DNA of 62,611 nucleotides from Bdellovibrio sp. (GTDB taxonomy: Bacteria; Bdellovibrionota; Bacteriovoracia; Bacteriovoracales; Bacteriovoracaceae), in assembly GCA_016187935.1 (NCBI GenBank), contig JACPIU010000036.1, positions 1 through 62,611 on the forward strand, written 5' to 3'. Positions 38,301 to 47,886 of this stretch are shown here, piece after piece. The number at the start of each line of letters is the position of its first letter. The first letter of the stretch is position 1. The position numbers were made by a program, and so were the translations under genes. The notes under the pieces are model-generated. The model was not told the DNA's origin, searched no databases, and saw only the letters and a list, made by a program, of their open reading frames with translations.

Positions 38301-40045
38301 TACCTATATTTGGTAAATATGATATTGCCGCTTTCCGCTTCGGCTACGCCAGAAAAGTTGAAGATGCTGAAGGAAACTTGTTGGAAATTGCGCCTGGAAA
38401 GACCTTGACGGATTTAAAGAAAGAATCCGGAGTTAAGATTCGAGATTTTGAATTCTGTACAGACGAAAATGCAGGTCTTTCAGTAAAATGTAACCGTTTT
38501 GATGAGGGGGCCACAATTACAGACATTGCTCGTCATTATATAGATTCATACAAAAGTGCCTATAAATATTCAAATTTCAGAGATGGTCGCAATGAATTTT
38601 CTACCTACGGGATCGCAAATTATTTAATGTGGAAGGCACAAGAATTTAAAAGCATGAGACGAGTATTCGAAGAATCCGAAGCATTTGGAGCCATTTTTGG
38701 TCATGAAACTATGTCTGTGGGTTGTTCGCCTGATGAATTGGCGAAATACCCTATCTGCAAGGAAATCAACGATCGTCGAGATGCCACTAAATTGGTCGGT
38801 GAGTTCTTCATTGAAGTCTTAAAAACACCAGACTTGACTTGTGCTTTGGCCAAAGCTGAAGAGCCGACAAAAATCGTAGAACTTCGTCCCTTCCTGTCGA
38901 TTTACAATAAAATGAAATACAACACAGAAAAAACCTTAATTACATCTTGCTTTGATGCCGACATTAAAGATTCTCTGGCAAAAGATGAATTGATTGTCAT
39001 TGCTGAAGGTGGAAAATCAGTGAGCAGTTTTAAAGGGACTGATCCACAGTACAAATACAAATCTGATATCGATGTGCGAGGAGTATGGCCAGATAAACTC
39101 CTGGCCATGCGTGCCCTGACAACTCGGCAGTCAGATACTGGCTCAACCGAAGATATTCAACGAAGCTATATAGAATCCAGTGCTGTCGCTGCTGCTTTAC
39201 AAAACTTCTTTGAGCACATACTTCTCGGTAACGATTTGAAAAATCCTATTCCTTTTCATACCGAAGATGGTTCTCTTGCAAAATTGTCCTATCAGCTCGA
39301 TGCTGATAACTACACTATTCCCGAACAACCACATTGGTATCCCATACGTTACTTTGGGTTGCCATTAAATGACTCAACTTACTTAAATCAAGTGATGCTA
39401 AAAGTCGCGCTTCGGGAAAATCTGACCTCAGATACTGAATATCGTGAAGATTCACAAAATTTCGTGAATTCCATTAGTGTTATCAAACGGCCATCTTCTG
39501 AAGTCTTATCAACACAGAACATGGTTTCGACCAGCATTGGAAATACAACCTATGCGGCCAATGAAGGCCTGTCCTTGGCCTATACCATGGTGTCTTCAAT
39601 CGAGGCCTTACCCTTCTTGAACTCTCTCGCTCCCGTCGTTGTCTTAAAGGTTCTGCAAAACAGAATGGACCCGCCTATTCCAGATGGTCTGAGCGAAGAT
39701 GAAAAAATCGTTCTGGGAATGGATGCGGACCTCCTTGCTCAAATTATGCAAATCACGGCCAAAGGAGTTGTTCTCAAAGAGGAAGACATGGTTGCCCGTT
39801 TTGGGCCAGAACTTGGACATAAAATCTTCTTGGCAAACTCCTTAGGTATTGAAGGTCTTCAGAAGATAATCACGATTAAGAATTCACTCGGTAAGGCCCC
39901 GGCCGATGCCACACCGGAGGAGAAAAAATTGTATGCCTTAAATCTTGCAATCCTGGAAGATTTTGTGACGGGATCATTGGAAGCGAAGGCCGAACTCTAT
40001 ACAAAAAAGCTTCCCCTCATGCCGAGGGCCTATATTTCTGAATAA
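35381..40045 (+). CDS. Large metzincin-type zinc metalloprotease lipoprotein
   Basis: 1,554 residues. The signal peptide has a lipobox (IFIGCA), so the protein is lipid-anchored. The catalytic motif THELGHNLGLRHNF, with zinc ligands at about 922, 926 and 932, matches HExxHxxGxxH, and the Met-turn SIMDYG follows ~40 residues later. This is the pattern of the DUF5117/DUF4953 metallopeptidases. The ~900 residues before the active site are beta-rich with no recognised domain. Roughly 590 residues follow it. Substrate unknown; an envelope or prey-directed role is inferred from location only. Confidence 0.88.
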   Translation: MSQKNTPKMLLILSVAIFIGCAKELPIQESDDIKDNVMALTLFNEEVEIETSGNQMMAYNDLDLGQVVAVNEKKLTNVALTKGPKELAPLFKDLRIESESVGTRFKVSFQISKNYLVAAIDTNGETLSGHSAELSNNTKFIPIFQFPIDAFGIKRRVKNSLGEETRTVEFVSTNRDSATHIRVPTLLSSRKLAGLFAKTPEEQSKVFLKTKVENRVWRAFQVRRLVGNASILTASPSGDKAYQDDDVVRLKIFGDIIYIYRPIASKNLTEVEQQAERFGLPIRTLLKCDERVSKAAKIDEAQCFLRAEFKINVSPVILKRDEDDDGSLLATASLSSSVDHNQTRLIRLDNNSFEEAKLEIASVLPFGTELILTKAKDVDLNSEFLYVPSTHGTPREVVAADPFFQGDEKIVKFRWFEDGLRIYEMEKDGRFTENDLNNAPVLTIPGRHVEWQCAKDRQGVCVGGLSENSQIPWQQRQFFIPNLDNIQVQEVNKLNIFQANDSCVRNTASRKTHHEIKSGVFNIELERTFEVSSDFSCIIDLFFSDNLKSASFNVKYFYSIVRLGSLISPDYETVYYPITEHDDFGFFKDEDFRLNDIYDTRRMIQNYYLNRFNPKKGTIKYHLSKSFDRPENLFLKESTYRVVENINKSLAASGTSMQLELVNPSEIFPGDLRANSIVLIDDPLDSGLLGYGPSVSNPRTGEIVQAHVNMYGGVLRTMTRHVYRSMVDLSIKNKGTASIIDIADNAVVDSVTQRDSHPRSRATFEEKMARVNLEELTKRTNLFTSNRITTRVQKLLKDRLLAKVEASTPAVSHGEMMHLYGRSERDLRLPPEHMTEQDLNSLMSKKTPYENMLERYSKHCAYHKDFVNMTMFEKAYIKGIRDIEGILNEDGTLKNWDELSSTQQLKATELIVGHVYRTTLTHELGHNLGLRHNFIGSADQKNFYTEEESKALGLEYVPQYSSIMDYGYSELNELPIFGKYDIAAFRFGYARKVEDAEGNLLEIAPGKTLTDLKKESGVKIRDFEFCTDENAGLSVKCNRFDEGATITDIARHYIDSYKSAYKYSNFRDGRNEFSTYGIANYLMWKAQEFKSMRRVFEESEAFGAIFGHETMSVGCSPDELAKYPICKEINDRRDATKLVGEFFIEVLKTPDLTCALAKAEEPTKIVELRPFLSIYNKMKYNTEKTLITSCFDADIKDSLAKDELIVIAEGGKSVSSFKGTDPQYKYKSDIDVRGVWPDKLLAMRALTTRQSDTGSTEDIQRSYIESSAVAAALQNFFEHILLGNDLKNPIPFHTEDGSLAKLSYQLDADNYTIPEQPHWYPIRYFGLPLNDSTYLNQVMLKVALRENLTSDTEYREDSQNFVNSISVIKRPSSEVLSTQNMVSTSIGNTTYAANEGLSLAYTMVSSIEALPFLNSLAPVVVLKVLQNRMDPPIPDGLSEDEKIVLGMDADLLAQIMQITAKGVVLKEEDMVARFGPELGHKIFLANSLGIEGLQKIITIKNSLGKAPADATPEEKKLYALNLAILEDFVTGSLEAKAELYTKKLPLMPRAYISE

Positions 40046-40061
40046 CCCTTGCCATCTTTGA

Positions 40062-40098
40062 GAGTAACCTGTTTTAAGCAAGTTACTCCCACTTTTTG
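40062..40098 (+). terminator. Possible terminator after the metzincin gene
   Basis: Inverted repeat GAGTAAC ... GTTACTC with a 13-base loop, then CCACTTTTTG. The stem is short and AT-rich, so it is only moderately convincing. Confidence 0.4.
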
Positions 40099-40202
40099 CC
40101 TCCAATGTCGCATTGTGCTAAAATAAACCAGTTAATCATCAACTTCTATTGAGTTCTGTTACAGCAGTTTTCCCTTGAAATTTTCTGCCAAGAGGGTCTT
40201 TC

Positions 40203-41357
40203 ATGATTTGGTGGCGTACAGTTTATTTTCTCTGTCTAGTGTGTATTATTGGCCTCCTGGCCAGCTGTGCTGGACCTTATAATGCTGCAGGGCCTGATGC
40301 CCCCTTCTCCCGAGGGCCCACATTTTCTGCTCAACAACCTAATGGCCCGACAAATAGTATTAATTTATTTCTTGTTCAAAAAGAAAACAACCCTCTCACT
40401 CGCTCACCGGCGCAACTGGAGCCTGTTTCTGCAAACATTAGTTTTTCTCCCGACAAAATGCTTTTTAGCTACGAAATACCTTTAGTCATCACTATTAAAT
40501 CCGCCACCCCACTCTCAAGCAATTATGAAATTATTGCGTCCTTGAACGGAGTCAATATTGCCCATCAGGCCAAGACAGTCATAACCGATCGACAAGTGCT
40601 CTCGCTCTATTTTGATTCCACCTATTTTCAAAAGAAACTCGACTACACATTCACTGTATTCTTCAGAAATACCTCTCGCGAACCTTGGTCGCACGCGGTC
40701 TTAGAAGAAGTTCCTTGCTCACTTTCTGCTCAAGACTCTTTTTATTTCCCCGAATATCGCAGTGGAAAATATGCCGTTCTTTCATACGTAGAACTCATGT
40801 CACGTAGAAACAACCTTAATCCATCTTTGGTGTATGGCCTGATTAATCAGGAAAGTTCTTTCAATCCAAAAGCTTTCAGCCCCGACATGGCAGTCGGTCT
40901 GACTCAAATGACGATAAGAGCGGCCAGGCAAGTTGCTATGGCCGGCCCCGGATGGCCGGTTTATGAAGACCTAGAATCGCTGCCCTTTATTGAAGGAAAA
41001 TTTTTGATTGAAACAGGTCAAATCCACGACGACATGGATTGGCGGCTTAGACCCGAAAAATCAATTGAGGGAGGGATTGCTTATCTTCGTTACCTAAGTA
41101 CTTTCTGGTCAAAATATCTGGATAACCTTCCCGTTGTATCCAGCACTCGAGTAATTGATAGAGAAAAATCCATGTGTAATTTGGTTTTAGCAAGTTACAA
41201 TCTAGGCCCTTCCCGTTTGAAAAACATTCTGAGCAAAGAAAATCCCGAATCCCAACAGACGGAATGGAATAAAATTCGCCCTTATTTACGTGCTATTAAA
41301 ACCGACAGTTTTCAAACTTCACGAGGACATTATGAAAAAACGCCCCTTAGTCTTTAG
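40203..41357 (+). CDS. Lytic transglycosylase (SLT domain) lipoprotein
   Basis: The lipobox LLASCA places it in the envelope. The N-terminal half (~40-190) is beta-rich. The C-terminal Slt70-type catalytic domain begins near residue 195: YGLINQESSFNPKAFS (catalytic Glu), AVGLTQM, then EGGIAYLRYL and LASYNLGPSR. This cleaves peptidoglycan glycan strands to anhydromuropeptides. The last 26 bases overlap the PilZ gene, so the two are translationally coupled. Confidence 0.92.
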   Translation: MIWWRTVYFLCLVCIIGLLASCAGPYNAAGPDAPFSRGPTFSAQQPNGPTNSINLFLVQKENNPLTRSPAQLEPVSANISFSPDKMLFSYEIPLVITIKSATPLSSNYEIIASLNGVNIAHQAKTVITDRQVLSLYFDSTYFQKKLDYTFTVFFRNTSREPWSHAVLEEVPCSLSAQDSFYFPEYRSGKYAVLSYVELMSRRNNLNPSLVYGLINQESSFNPKAFSPDMAVGLTQMTIRAARQVAMAGPGWPVYEDLESLPFIEGKFLIETGQIHDDMDWRLRPEKSIEGGIAYLRYLSTFWSKYLDNLPVVSSTRVIDREKSMCNLVLASYNLGPSRLKNILSKENPESQQTEWNKIRPYLRAIKTDSFQTSRGHYEKTPLSL

Positions 41358-42087
41358 CGTACAAGCATGGGTTTTTATTCTCTTGGCCGTTTCCTTTCCT
41401 CTGCAAATCATTTTTACAGAGGAACTTAGCATAGGATCTTGGGGACGCGCTTTTTACTTATTGACACCATTAAATTGGATCACAATTTTCACTTTTATAC
41501 TTATGGCCTATTTGTCTTTTAAGGCATCCACTCTGCTAAAAGTGGCATTACCACTTTCTTTCACAATCGTTGCCATAAATAACTTTGTCGCCATGGACAT
41601 CTTAGGAGAAAAGGTGTTTGAAAATTTCCTATTCGGCATAGGCCCAGCTACTGTCGCCTATTCCGCATTTCTTTACTATGTCATGTTTAAAAGTCCCCAG
41701 GCCTACCTGCTGGAAAATCCGCATCTAAGGTGGTGGAGGATCGCACCTCGTTATCAAGTATCATTACCGATATGGTTTGCCCAAAAGGGAAAGGGGCTGC
41801 AACGTGCCCAAACTTTTGATCTCGCCTCGGGAGGAATTTTCGTTCCCATGGATATTTGTTCTCACACGGACAATCCTTTTGCGGAAGGTGAGACTCTCCA
41901 AATCCATCTTGATCTGATGGGGCAAGTGCTGCAATGTCGAGGAAAGCTGGCCCGTATAGAAAAGAAAAGCAAGGGTAATTATCCACCAGGTTTGGGAATT
42001 AAGCTTGATTTAACAGACTATCCCACAGGCCAACTTTTAGATTCATTTATTAAAGGACTGGCAAATGAACAATCTATGATCCATTGA
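41332..42087 (+). CDS. Membrane PilZ-domain protein (cyclic-di-GMP receptor)
   Basis: Four hydrophobic segments in the first ~120 residues form a membrane part. A cytoplasmic PilZ domain follows with both ligand motifs intact: RIAPR (RxxxR) and DLASGG ((D/N)xSxxG). It should therefore bind cyclic di-GMP. The ATG at 41332 with GAGGAC upstream is preferred; an in-frame upstream ATG (41290) would lie deeper in the transglycosylase gene. Coupling to the transglycosylase suggests second-messenger control of wall remodelling (inference). Confidence 0.88.
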   Translation: MKKRPLVFSVQAWVFILLAVSFPLQIIFTEELSIGSWGRAFYLLTPLNWITIFTFILMAYLSFKASTLLKVALPLSFTIVAINNFVAMDILGEKVFENFLFGIGPATVAYSAFLYYVMFKSPQAYLLENPHLRWWRIAPRYQVSLPIWFAQKGKGLQRAQTFDLASGGIFVPMDICSHTDNPFAEGETLQIHLDLMGQVLQCRGKLARIEKKSKGNYPPGLGIKLDLTDYPTGQLLDSFIKGLANEQSMIH

Positions 42088-42106
42088 TTCACAAGAATCA
42101 TGGATC
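42078..42106. terminator. Hairpin between convergent PilZ and truB genes
   Basis: GATCCA-(T)-TGATTC, loop ACAA, GAATCA-TGGATC: a twelve-base stem with one bulged T spanning the PilZ stop codon. No T run follows on either strand, so it may be a mRNA 3'-end stabiliser or weak bidirectional terminator. Confidence 0.5.
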
Positions 42107-43162
42107 TGGGGCCCAATGCAAAAGCAGACGAGTAGATTTATCATCCCTGTGAAGTACACCTACTATAGAAGGCCCTTCTTCAGTATTTACCAAGGCCCAC
42201 GCATAAGGGATTGTGGTTGCCGATTGCATCGGCAATAGTTCTGCAGCAATTTTCTGTCCCCATTTTAACTTTTGAATGATGGCCCCCTCAGGCCAGACCT
42301 GTTCAAGGGGAAGAAGCTTGAGAGGGTCAAGAGCATACCTGGCCAATTGGGCCAGCGTTTCACAGGATTCTATTTCTTGTAATTTCAAGCCATGCTTAAT
42401 CGCCACTGGCCCAATTTTATCTCTAAAAAGCGCCACGAGATGACCAATCCCCCCCAGAAGATTGCAATAATCTTCAAACAATGTCCTCACATATGTTCCA
42501 GTCCCTACCATCGTTCGAAAAAAGATCAGAGGAAGTTGTCCCAGTTCACCTGGATAGCTATTCAGATCCCCAGGATAAAAAGTATTTAGTATCCGTAAAT
42601 CCTGAATATCAAAATATTTTTTAATGACTTCAAACTCATAAATGGTTCTTTCAATTTTTTGAACATCGATGAATTCTCCTTGACGGGCGTATTTATAGAG
42701 GGGGATACCGTCGAGTTTAGCGGCGCTGAAGTAAGGTCGGGCCTGGAGATATTTCCCAACCAAAGCGCCAGCATGTTCTTTTAAAATTTCTTCTTCCGTT
42801 TGAATGATATTCCTGGCCCAAACCTCATAATCAATATTGGCGGCAAGCAAGACTTTTTCTCCGGTATGATCTCCGGTTACCGTCTTAACACCTAAACGTC
42901 CGATACCGATATAGGATTTAGGGCAAAGTTCATGAACAAAAGGCATAAGTCTCAAGGCCCTTCCGATACCAACGAGTAACAAACCTTCAGCAAAAGGATC
43001 GAGCGTGCCAAAATGCCCAATTTTCATATGTCGAGTAAATGCAAATTTTTTTTTAATAAAACGAATGACATCAAACGATGTCATTCCAACTGGCTTATGA
43101 ACCGGTATAATAAAGCCGGCATCAACTTGCGACTTAGTTTTTGCCTTGTCTATGTTCGTCAT
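42098..43162 (-). CDS. truB: tRNA pseudouridine(55) synthase
   Basis: Makes pseudouridine 55 in the T-loop of tRNAs. The N-terminal motif PVHKPVGMTSFDVIRF and the catalytic segment GHFGTLDPFAEGLLLVGIGRA are canonical. At 354 residues it is somewhat long because of an insert and the C-terminal domain. Its start overlaps rbfA by 29 bases. It is the last gene of the rimP-nusA-infB-rbfA-truB operon. Confidence 0.95.
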   Translation of the reverse strand: MTNIDKAKTKSQVDAGFIIPVHKPVGMTSFDVIRFIKKKFAFTRHMKIGHFGTLDPFAEGLLLVGIGRALRLMPFVHELCPKSYIGIGRLGVKTVTGDHTGEKVLLAANIDYEVWARNIIQTEEEILKEHAGALVGKYLQARPYFSAAKLDGIPLYKYARQGEFIDVQKIERTIYEFEVIKKYFDIQDLRILNTFYPGDLNSYPGELGQLPLIFFRTMVGTGTYVRTLFEDYCNLLGGIGHLVALFRDKIGPVAIKHGLKLQEIESCETLAQLARYALDPLKLLPLEQVWPEGAIIQKLKWGQKIAAELLPMQSATTIPYAWALVNTEEGPSIVGVLHRDDKSTRLLLHWAPDP

Positions 43163-43487
43163 TCAAAATGTCTGTAATCTTTTGCTCTGCCTCGAACTGT
43201 CCATCATAATGAAAAGTAAGCGAAGGAACCTGTCGCGCTTTCAATTCGCTGGCCAAAATCGCCCGTAATTTTCCCTTTACGCTATCGATGGCCTTCATGA
43301 CGTCTCCCCGCTTAGAAGAATCATAGGTATCCCAAAAAACGGTCGCGATCTTATAATCAGCTGTTAATTCAACCTTCGTGATACTCACAAAGGTCAAGCG
43401 AGTATCATTAAGCTGTCGCAAATTTAGATTTAATTGCGCTTTGATCTCTTCTTGAAAAATATCTTTTTTAAAAGGTCGTTGTACCAT
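43134..43487 (-). CDS. rbfA: Ribosome-binding factor A
   Basis: Assists 30S maturation and cold adaptation. The N-terminal QRPFKKDIFQEEIKAQL, the central VSITKVELTADYKIATVFWD and the C-terminal RQVPSLTFHYD segments match the family. The length of 117 is normal. It lies 35 bases after infB and overlaps truB. Confidence 0.93.
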   Translation of the reverse strand: MVQRPFKKDIFQEEIKAQLNLNLRQLNDTRLTFVSITKVELTADYKIATVFWDTYDSSKRGDVMKAIDSVKGKLRAILASELKARQVPSLTFHYDGQFEAEQKITDILNDEHRQGKN

Positions 43488-43522
43488 AATTCCACACTTT
43501 TCCTTGTAGTCGTCAAGGCGAG

Positions 43523-46435
43523 CTAAGCATGAGTTACTTCTGTCCCTGAGCGACTCCCCTTACTACTCGGTCGCTCATTTCCTTCAACACTGGCCACATC
43601 TTCTAAGGTTCTTTTCTTTGCGGCCATGTGGTAAACCTCAAAAACATCACCAACCTTGATATCATTATAATTTTCTAATCCCACACCACACTCAAACCCG
43701 GTTTTTACTTCCTTGGCATCATCTTTGAAGCGTTTCAGAGAAGTTAGTTTTCCGTCATAAATAATCTTACCGCTCCTGAGTAGCCGTACTTTACAACCAT
43801 GCTGGATTTTGCCATCAGTGACGTATGAACCAGCAATAGTCCCAATTTTAGGAATATTAAACACATTGCGAACTTCTGCTCTTCCCACAAACTCTTCGAC
43901 ATATTCCGGTGTTAGCAGACCTTCGATTGCCAAAGTGACTTCATTGATCAAATCATAAATTATGGAATATGTTTTAATATCTATACCATGTTCCTCGGCC
44001 AATCGGCGTGCGGTGCTCAGAGGCCGCATGTTAAAACCGATGACGAATGCCTTAGACGAAACCGCTAAAAGAACATCACTATCACTAATGGCCCCGACAC
44101 CACCACCGACAACTTTGACAACCACTTCGCTATTTGAAAGTGCTTCGAGAGAATTCTTGATCGCTTCAAAAGAACCTTGCACATCACTTCTGACCACAAG
44201 ATTTAAAACCTTCACTTCATCTTCGTTTTTGGCTTCTCCAAAGAAATCTTCTAACGACATCTTTTTCTTCTCTGGAACAGCTTCAAGTTCTTTACGCTTA
44301 CTAATTCTGCTATCAACAATTTTCTTGGCCTCTCTTTCGTTTTTCACAGCATAGAGTGTATCGCCGGGAGTCGGCACACTCTCCAGACCTAGAATTTGCA
44401 CTGGGGTGGAAGGTCCGACTTCCACAAGATTATTTCCAAGATAATCAGTCAAACTGCGAGCGCGTCCAAAAGTTTCCCCTACCACAATGGGATCACCCTT
44501 ATGTAAAGTTCCCTCTTGAATCAAAACAGTCGCTACTGGACCTCGACCTTGTTCGATTTTTGATTCAACAACCACACCTTTTGCAAGTCCCTTGCTAGAT
44601 GCTCTTAATTCCATAATTTCTGATTGCAGTAAAATGCCATCTAACAAATTGTCGATTCCTGTTCCCTTTAGAGCAGAAATGGGAACAAATTGAGTTTCGC
44701 CCCCCCAATCCTCAGCTGTAATATTGTATTCAGTAAGGGCGGTTTTTATTTTTTCAGGATTGGCCCCCTCTTTATCCATTTTATTCATTGCTACAATGAT
44801 TGGAACTTTAGCTGTTTGACAGAAACGGATGGACTCTCGAGTTTGCGGCATAACTCCATCATCTGCGGCGACAACCAACACCACGATATCAGTTAAATTA
44901 GCGCCGCGCTGTCGCATATTTGCGAAAGCTGCATGGCCGGGGGTATCTAAAAAAGTTATCGATTTATCTTTTACTTTGACAGTATAAGCACCGATATGTT
45001 GGGTAATTCCACCGGCTTCGCCCTCTGCAATTTTAGCTTTGCGAATATAATCAAGTAAGCTGGTTTTTCCATGATCGACGTGTCCCATGATCGTGACCAC
45101 AGGCGGCCTTAAAGGATCTGAACTTTTGTCACGTTTTGCTTCTTGAGGTGATTGCAGCACTGCTGATTCATCAAAGGATGAATCTTCCACTCTATAATTG
45201 TAGAGCGCTGCCATTTCATTGGCCAAAGTAACTCCTAGATAATCCTTAGGCTTTACCAATAAATTCATATCCAACATTTGATCGGCAAAATCTTGAAATT
45301 TTTGACTTAACTTTTGAGCTAATTCTTGTGCCGTAATAACTTGATGAATGTAAATAACACGTTTTGACTCTTTCACTTCTGTTTTTTCCGTCTGGCCGGC
45401 TGGACCAGAATAAACTTTTTTCTTCTTCACTGCGGAATAGATTGGACGCCCCAAACCACTTAAAAGAGAATAAGATTTCAACTCCGTTTCTGCTCTGACA
45501 TGACTTAATGCCTGGGAGCGACTTAAAATAGGTCTCTTGCCTGACATGATAGAAGCCAGACCTCCCAATCGTTTTTTGGAAGATTTTTCCTCCACATCAT
45601 TTTCAAGTTCTTTGGAACGGCGTTTGCTCTCTATTTCAAGTTCACTTTCCACAATAGGGGCAGTAAAGGTATCCTTCTCTTTCTCTTTCTTAGGCGCACC
45701 AGTTATTCGCTCAGGAGCTTTTTTGGTCTCAACTTTCGGTGGTATAAACACTGGGGTAAAACGATGTACTTTTTCTTCGAAGTATTCTTTCGTTGCTAGT
45801 TTTGATTCAGAAGACTCTACTTCTTCCGCAACCGTTTCATCGGTCGCAGCTTCTTCCTCTACAGGTTGCTTCACCGGAAGAGCGACTACTCTTAAACCTT
45901 TACGCTTATGTGTTTCCTCAACTCTCTCAATTATAACAGTGGGTTCTTGTTGGGGTGCTTCCTCGGCCGGCACTTCTAACTCTGCTAAATCGACCTCTGA
46001 AGTAGAAGCCGCCATCTCTTCTGCAGGAGCTTCAATACTACCCTTCTTACGCACTGTAACTTTTTTGCGAACTACTGCAGCTTTTGCACTCTTTCCTGCC
46101 TCAGCGACAGTCTTATCAGGCCCCGCGGCTGCAATGTTTTGGGCATCTTCGCTCGCTTCTGACGTGGCGACTTTTCCTTCAAGACCACCATCTCGTTTTG
46201 CACCTTCCGCAGTAGCACTACTCTTTGCAACCTTTTTTCGTATCACGCCACTCTTTGGCTTCTCAGTTGATGCCACAACAGGAGGAGCTAAAATACCTAT
46301 GATCTTGGTGGCATCTTCTTCGCTTAAGTCAGACATGTGACTCCGAACAACAATGCCATGCTCTCGTAATTTTTCAACGAGTTCGAGTGGTTTTAGATTA
46401 AGTTCTTTTGCCAACTCAAAAACTTTTTTTGGCAT
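43523..46435 (-). CDS. infB: Translation initiation factor IF-2
   Basis: Delivers initiator tRNA to the 30S subunit. The N-terminal IF2_N domain ([13 protein letters not shown]) is followed by a long Ala/Glu/Lys-rich variable region (~80-440). The GTPase core follows, with G1 [13 protein letters not shown]3 DTPGHAAF and G4 NKMD. Domains II-IV come next, including the VGIG-type C-terminal barrel. The ATG at 46435 with AGGGGG upstream begins at the family's usual N-terminus; a GTG at 46468 overlapping the nusA stop is the alternative. Full length 970. Confidence 0.97.
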   Translation of the reverse strand: MPKKVFELAKELNLKPLELVEKLREHGIVVRSHMSDLSEEDATKIIGILAPPVVASTEKPKSGVIRKKVAKSSATAEGAKRDGGLEGKVATSEASEDAQNIAAAGPDKTVAEAGKSAKAAVVRKKVTVRKKGSIEAPAEEMAASTSEVDLAELEVPAEEAPQQEPTVIIERVEETHKRKGLRVVALPVKQPVEEEAATDETVAEEVESSESKLATKEYFEEKVHRFTPVFIPPKVETKKAPERITGAPKKEKEKDTFTAPIVESELEIESKRRSKELENDVEEKSSKKRLGGLASIMSGKRPILSRSQALSHVRAETELKSYSLLSGLGRPIYSAVKKKKVYSGPAGQTEKTEVKESKRVIYIHQVITAQELAQKLSQKFQDFADQMLDMNLLVKPKDYLGVTLANEMAALYNYRVEDSSFDESAVLQSPQEAKRDKSSDPLRPPVVTIMGHVDHGKTSLLDYIRKAKIAEGEAGGITQHIGAYTVKVKDKSITFLDTPGHAAFANMRQRGANLTDIVVLVVAADDGVMPQTRESIRFCQTAKVPIIVAMNKMDKEGANPEKIKTALTEYNITAEDWGGETQFVPISALKGTGIDNLLDGILLQSEIMELRASSKGLAKGVVVESKIEQGRGPVATVLIQEGTLHKGDPIVVGETFGRARSLTDYLGNNLVEVGPSTPVQILGLESVPTPGDTLYAVKNEREAKKIVDSRISKRKELEAVPEKKKMSLEDFFGEAKNEDEVKVLNLVVRSDVQGSFEAIKNSLEALSNSEVVVKVVGGGVGAISDSDVLLAVSSKAFVIGFNMRPLSTARRLAEEHGIDIKTYSIIYDLINEVTLAIEGLLTPEYVEEFVGRAEVRNVFNIPKIGTIAGSYVTDGKIQHGCKVRLLRSGKIIYDGKLTSLKRFKDDAKEVKTGFECGVGLENYNDIKVGDVFEVYHMAAKKRTLEDVASVEGNERPSSKGSRSGTEVTHA

Positions 46436-46467
46436 CGGGCCCCCTATTTGCACACCTTGAGCAATCA

Positions 46468-47886
46468 CTATTTAATTTTAAAAGCTGCTAATTCTTCACG
46501 CAGCCTCTTTTCTACATCAGAAAATTTGTCTTGTCCTTTTACTGGCTCGGCACCTTTCTTCTCATTTACCAATTGGCCATTATAAACTGGCACTGCCGAC
46601 GCCGATACAATTTCTTCACTCTCATCAGGCTGCAAAGTAATTGCAGCGCTCTCAATAGCTTGACGGCCATTTTCTAGAATCTTTTGGGATTCGTCTTCAG
46701 ATATCTTCAAAATGGCCGATAGTTCAGCTGGCGCGAGGGCCACAAGATCTCCGATTGCCATGACTCCATTTTGCACAAGTACTTGGGCCTTAGGATCGGA
46801 CACACCGGCAATTTGCATAAGATTTTCAACAGATTTTTTAATTTTCTGCTGCAGCTTGATCTTGGAGATAATATTGACTTTGTAACCTGTCAACATAGCT
46901 GCCAAACGGACATTCTGCCCCCTGCGTCCAATGGCCAAAGACAGTTGGTCATCTTCCACCACTACATCCATCGAGTGCTCTTCATCATCAAACATAATAT
47001 TGGCAATTTCTGCAGGCGCCAAAGCGGCACGGGCAAAAGTACTTAGATCATCAGACCATCGCACAATATCAATTTTCTCACCTTGTAATTCATTGACCAC
47101 ATTCTGAACACGACTGCCCTTCATACCAACACAGGCCCCTACGGGATCAATTTCTTTGTCAATTGAAGCCACCGCAATTTTCGCGCGTTGTCCTGGTTCT
47201 CTCGCAGCAGAACGCACTTCAATCGTACCATCCACAATTTCCGGAACTTCCAACTCAAATAATTTGATTAAAAAGAGCGGCGAAGTTCTCGACAATCTAA
47301 TTTCCGGTCCTCTATTTGTCATAACAACTTCAGTCAGGTAGGCCTGAATACGGTCACCGGGCTTAAAGTTTTCGCCAGGAATAATTTCCTTTCTCGGTAA
47401 AATTGCTTCTGCCTTGCCTAAATCGACCATAATATTGCCACGCTCATAGCGGCGGGCAATTCCAGTGACCAACTCTCCTTCGCGATGCTTGAATTCAGCA
47501 AAGAGAATTTCTCTTTCAGCATCACGAACTTTTTGAAAAATAATCTGCTTGGCGGTTTGCACATCGACCCGAGAAAAATTAGGATTTTCAATTCGAATAC
47601 CAATTTGATCCCCAATTTCTGCTTCTTGATCCAAAGCTTTGGCATCTTCTAGGCCGATTTCAAGAATCGAATCTCGAACCTTATCAACCACATTTTTGTA
47701 TTGATAAATTTCTACATCGGAATCACCGTCGTTATAACGAGTTTCATATTCGCCTTGAATTCCAAATTTCTTACGTGCGGTCACAAGGAAAGCTTGTTCA
47801 ATGGCCTTGACAACAACGCTTCTGTCGATTCCACGATCTTTACCCAAAGCTTCAATGACACGGCCTAACTCGGAAAATGTGTTCAT
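46468..47886 (-). CDS. nusA: Transcription termination/antitermination factor NusA
   Basis: Binds RNA polymerase and nascent RNA and modulates pausing and termination. An N-terminal polymerase-binding domain is followed by the S1 domain, then KH1/KH2 (the GACVGMKGSRVQNV and AIGRRGQNVRLAAML signatures). A Ser/Glu-rich C-terminal helical region follows. The length is 472. The ATG overlaps the rimP stop in ATGA. Being itself a transcription factor, it could act on the terminator in its own operon leader. Confidence 0.97.
   Translation of the reverse strand: MNTFSELGRVIEALGKDRGIDRSVVVKAIEQAFLVTARKKFGIQGEYETRYNDGDSDVEIYQYKNVVDKVRDSILEIGLEDAKALDQEAEIGDQIGIRIENPNFSRVDVQTAKQIIFQKVRDAEREILFAEFKHREGELVTGIARRYERGNIMVDLGKAEAILPRKEIIPGENFKPGDRIQAYLTEVVMTNRGPEIRLSRTSPLFLIKLFELEVPEIVDGTIEVRSAAREPGQRAKIAVASIDKEIDPVGACVGMKGSRVQNVVNELQGEKIDIVRWSDDLSTFARAALAPAEIANIMFDDEEHSMDVVVEDDQLSLAIGRRGQNVRLAAMLTGYKVNIISKIKLQQKIKKSVENLMQIAGVSDPKAQVLVQNGVMAIGDLVALAPAELSAILKISEDESQKILENGRQAIESAAITLQPDESEEIVSASAVPVYNGQLVNEKKGAEPVKGQDKFSDVEKRLREELAAFKIK

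Noticed and set aside
45537-46340. A 267-codon plus-strand frame opposite infB
   Set aside because: It mirrors the Ala/Glu/Lys-rich variable region of IF-2, giving a Ser/Thr-rich antisense product. It is a composition shadow.
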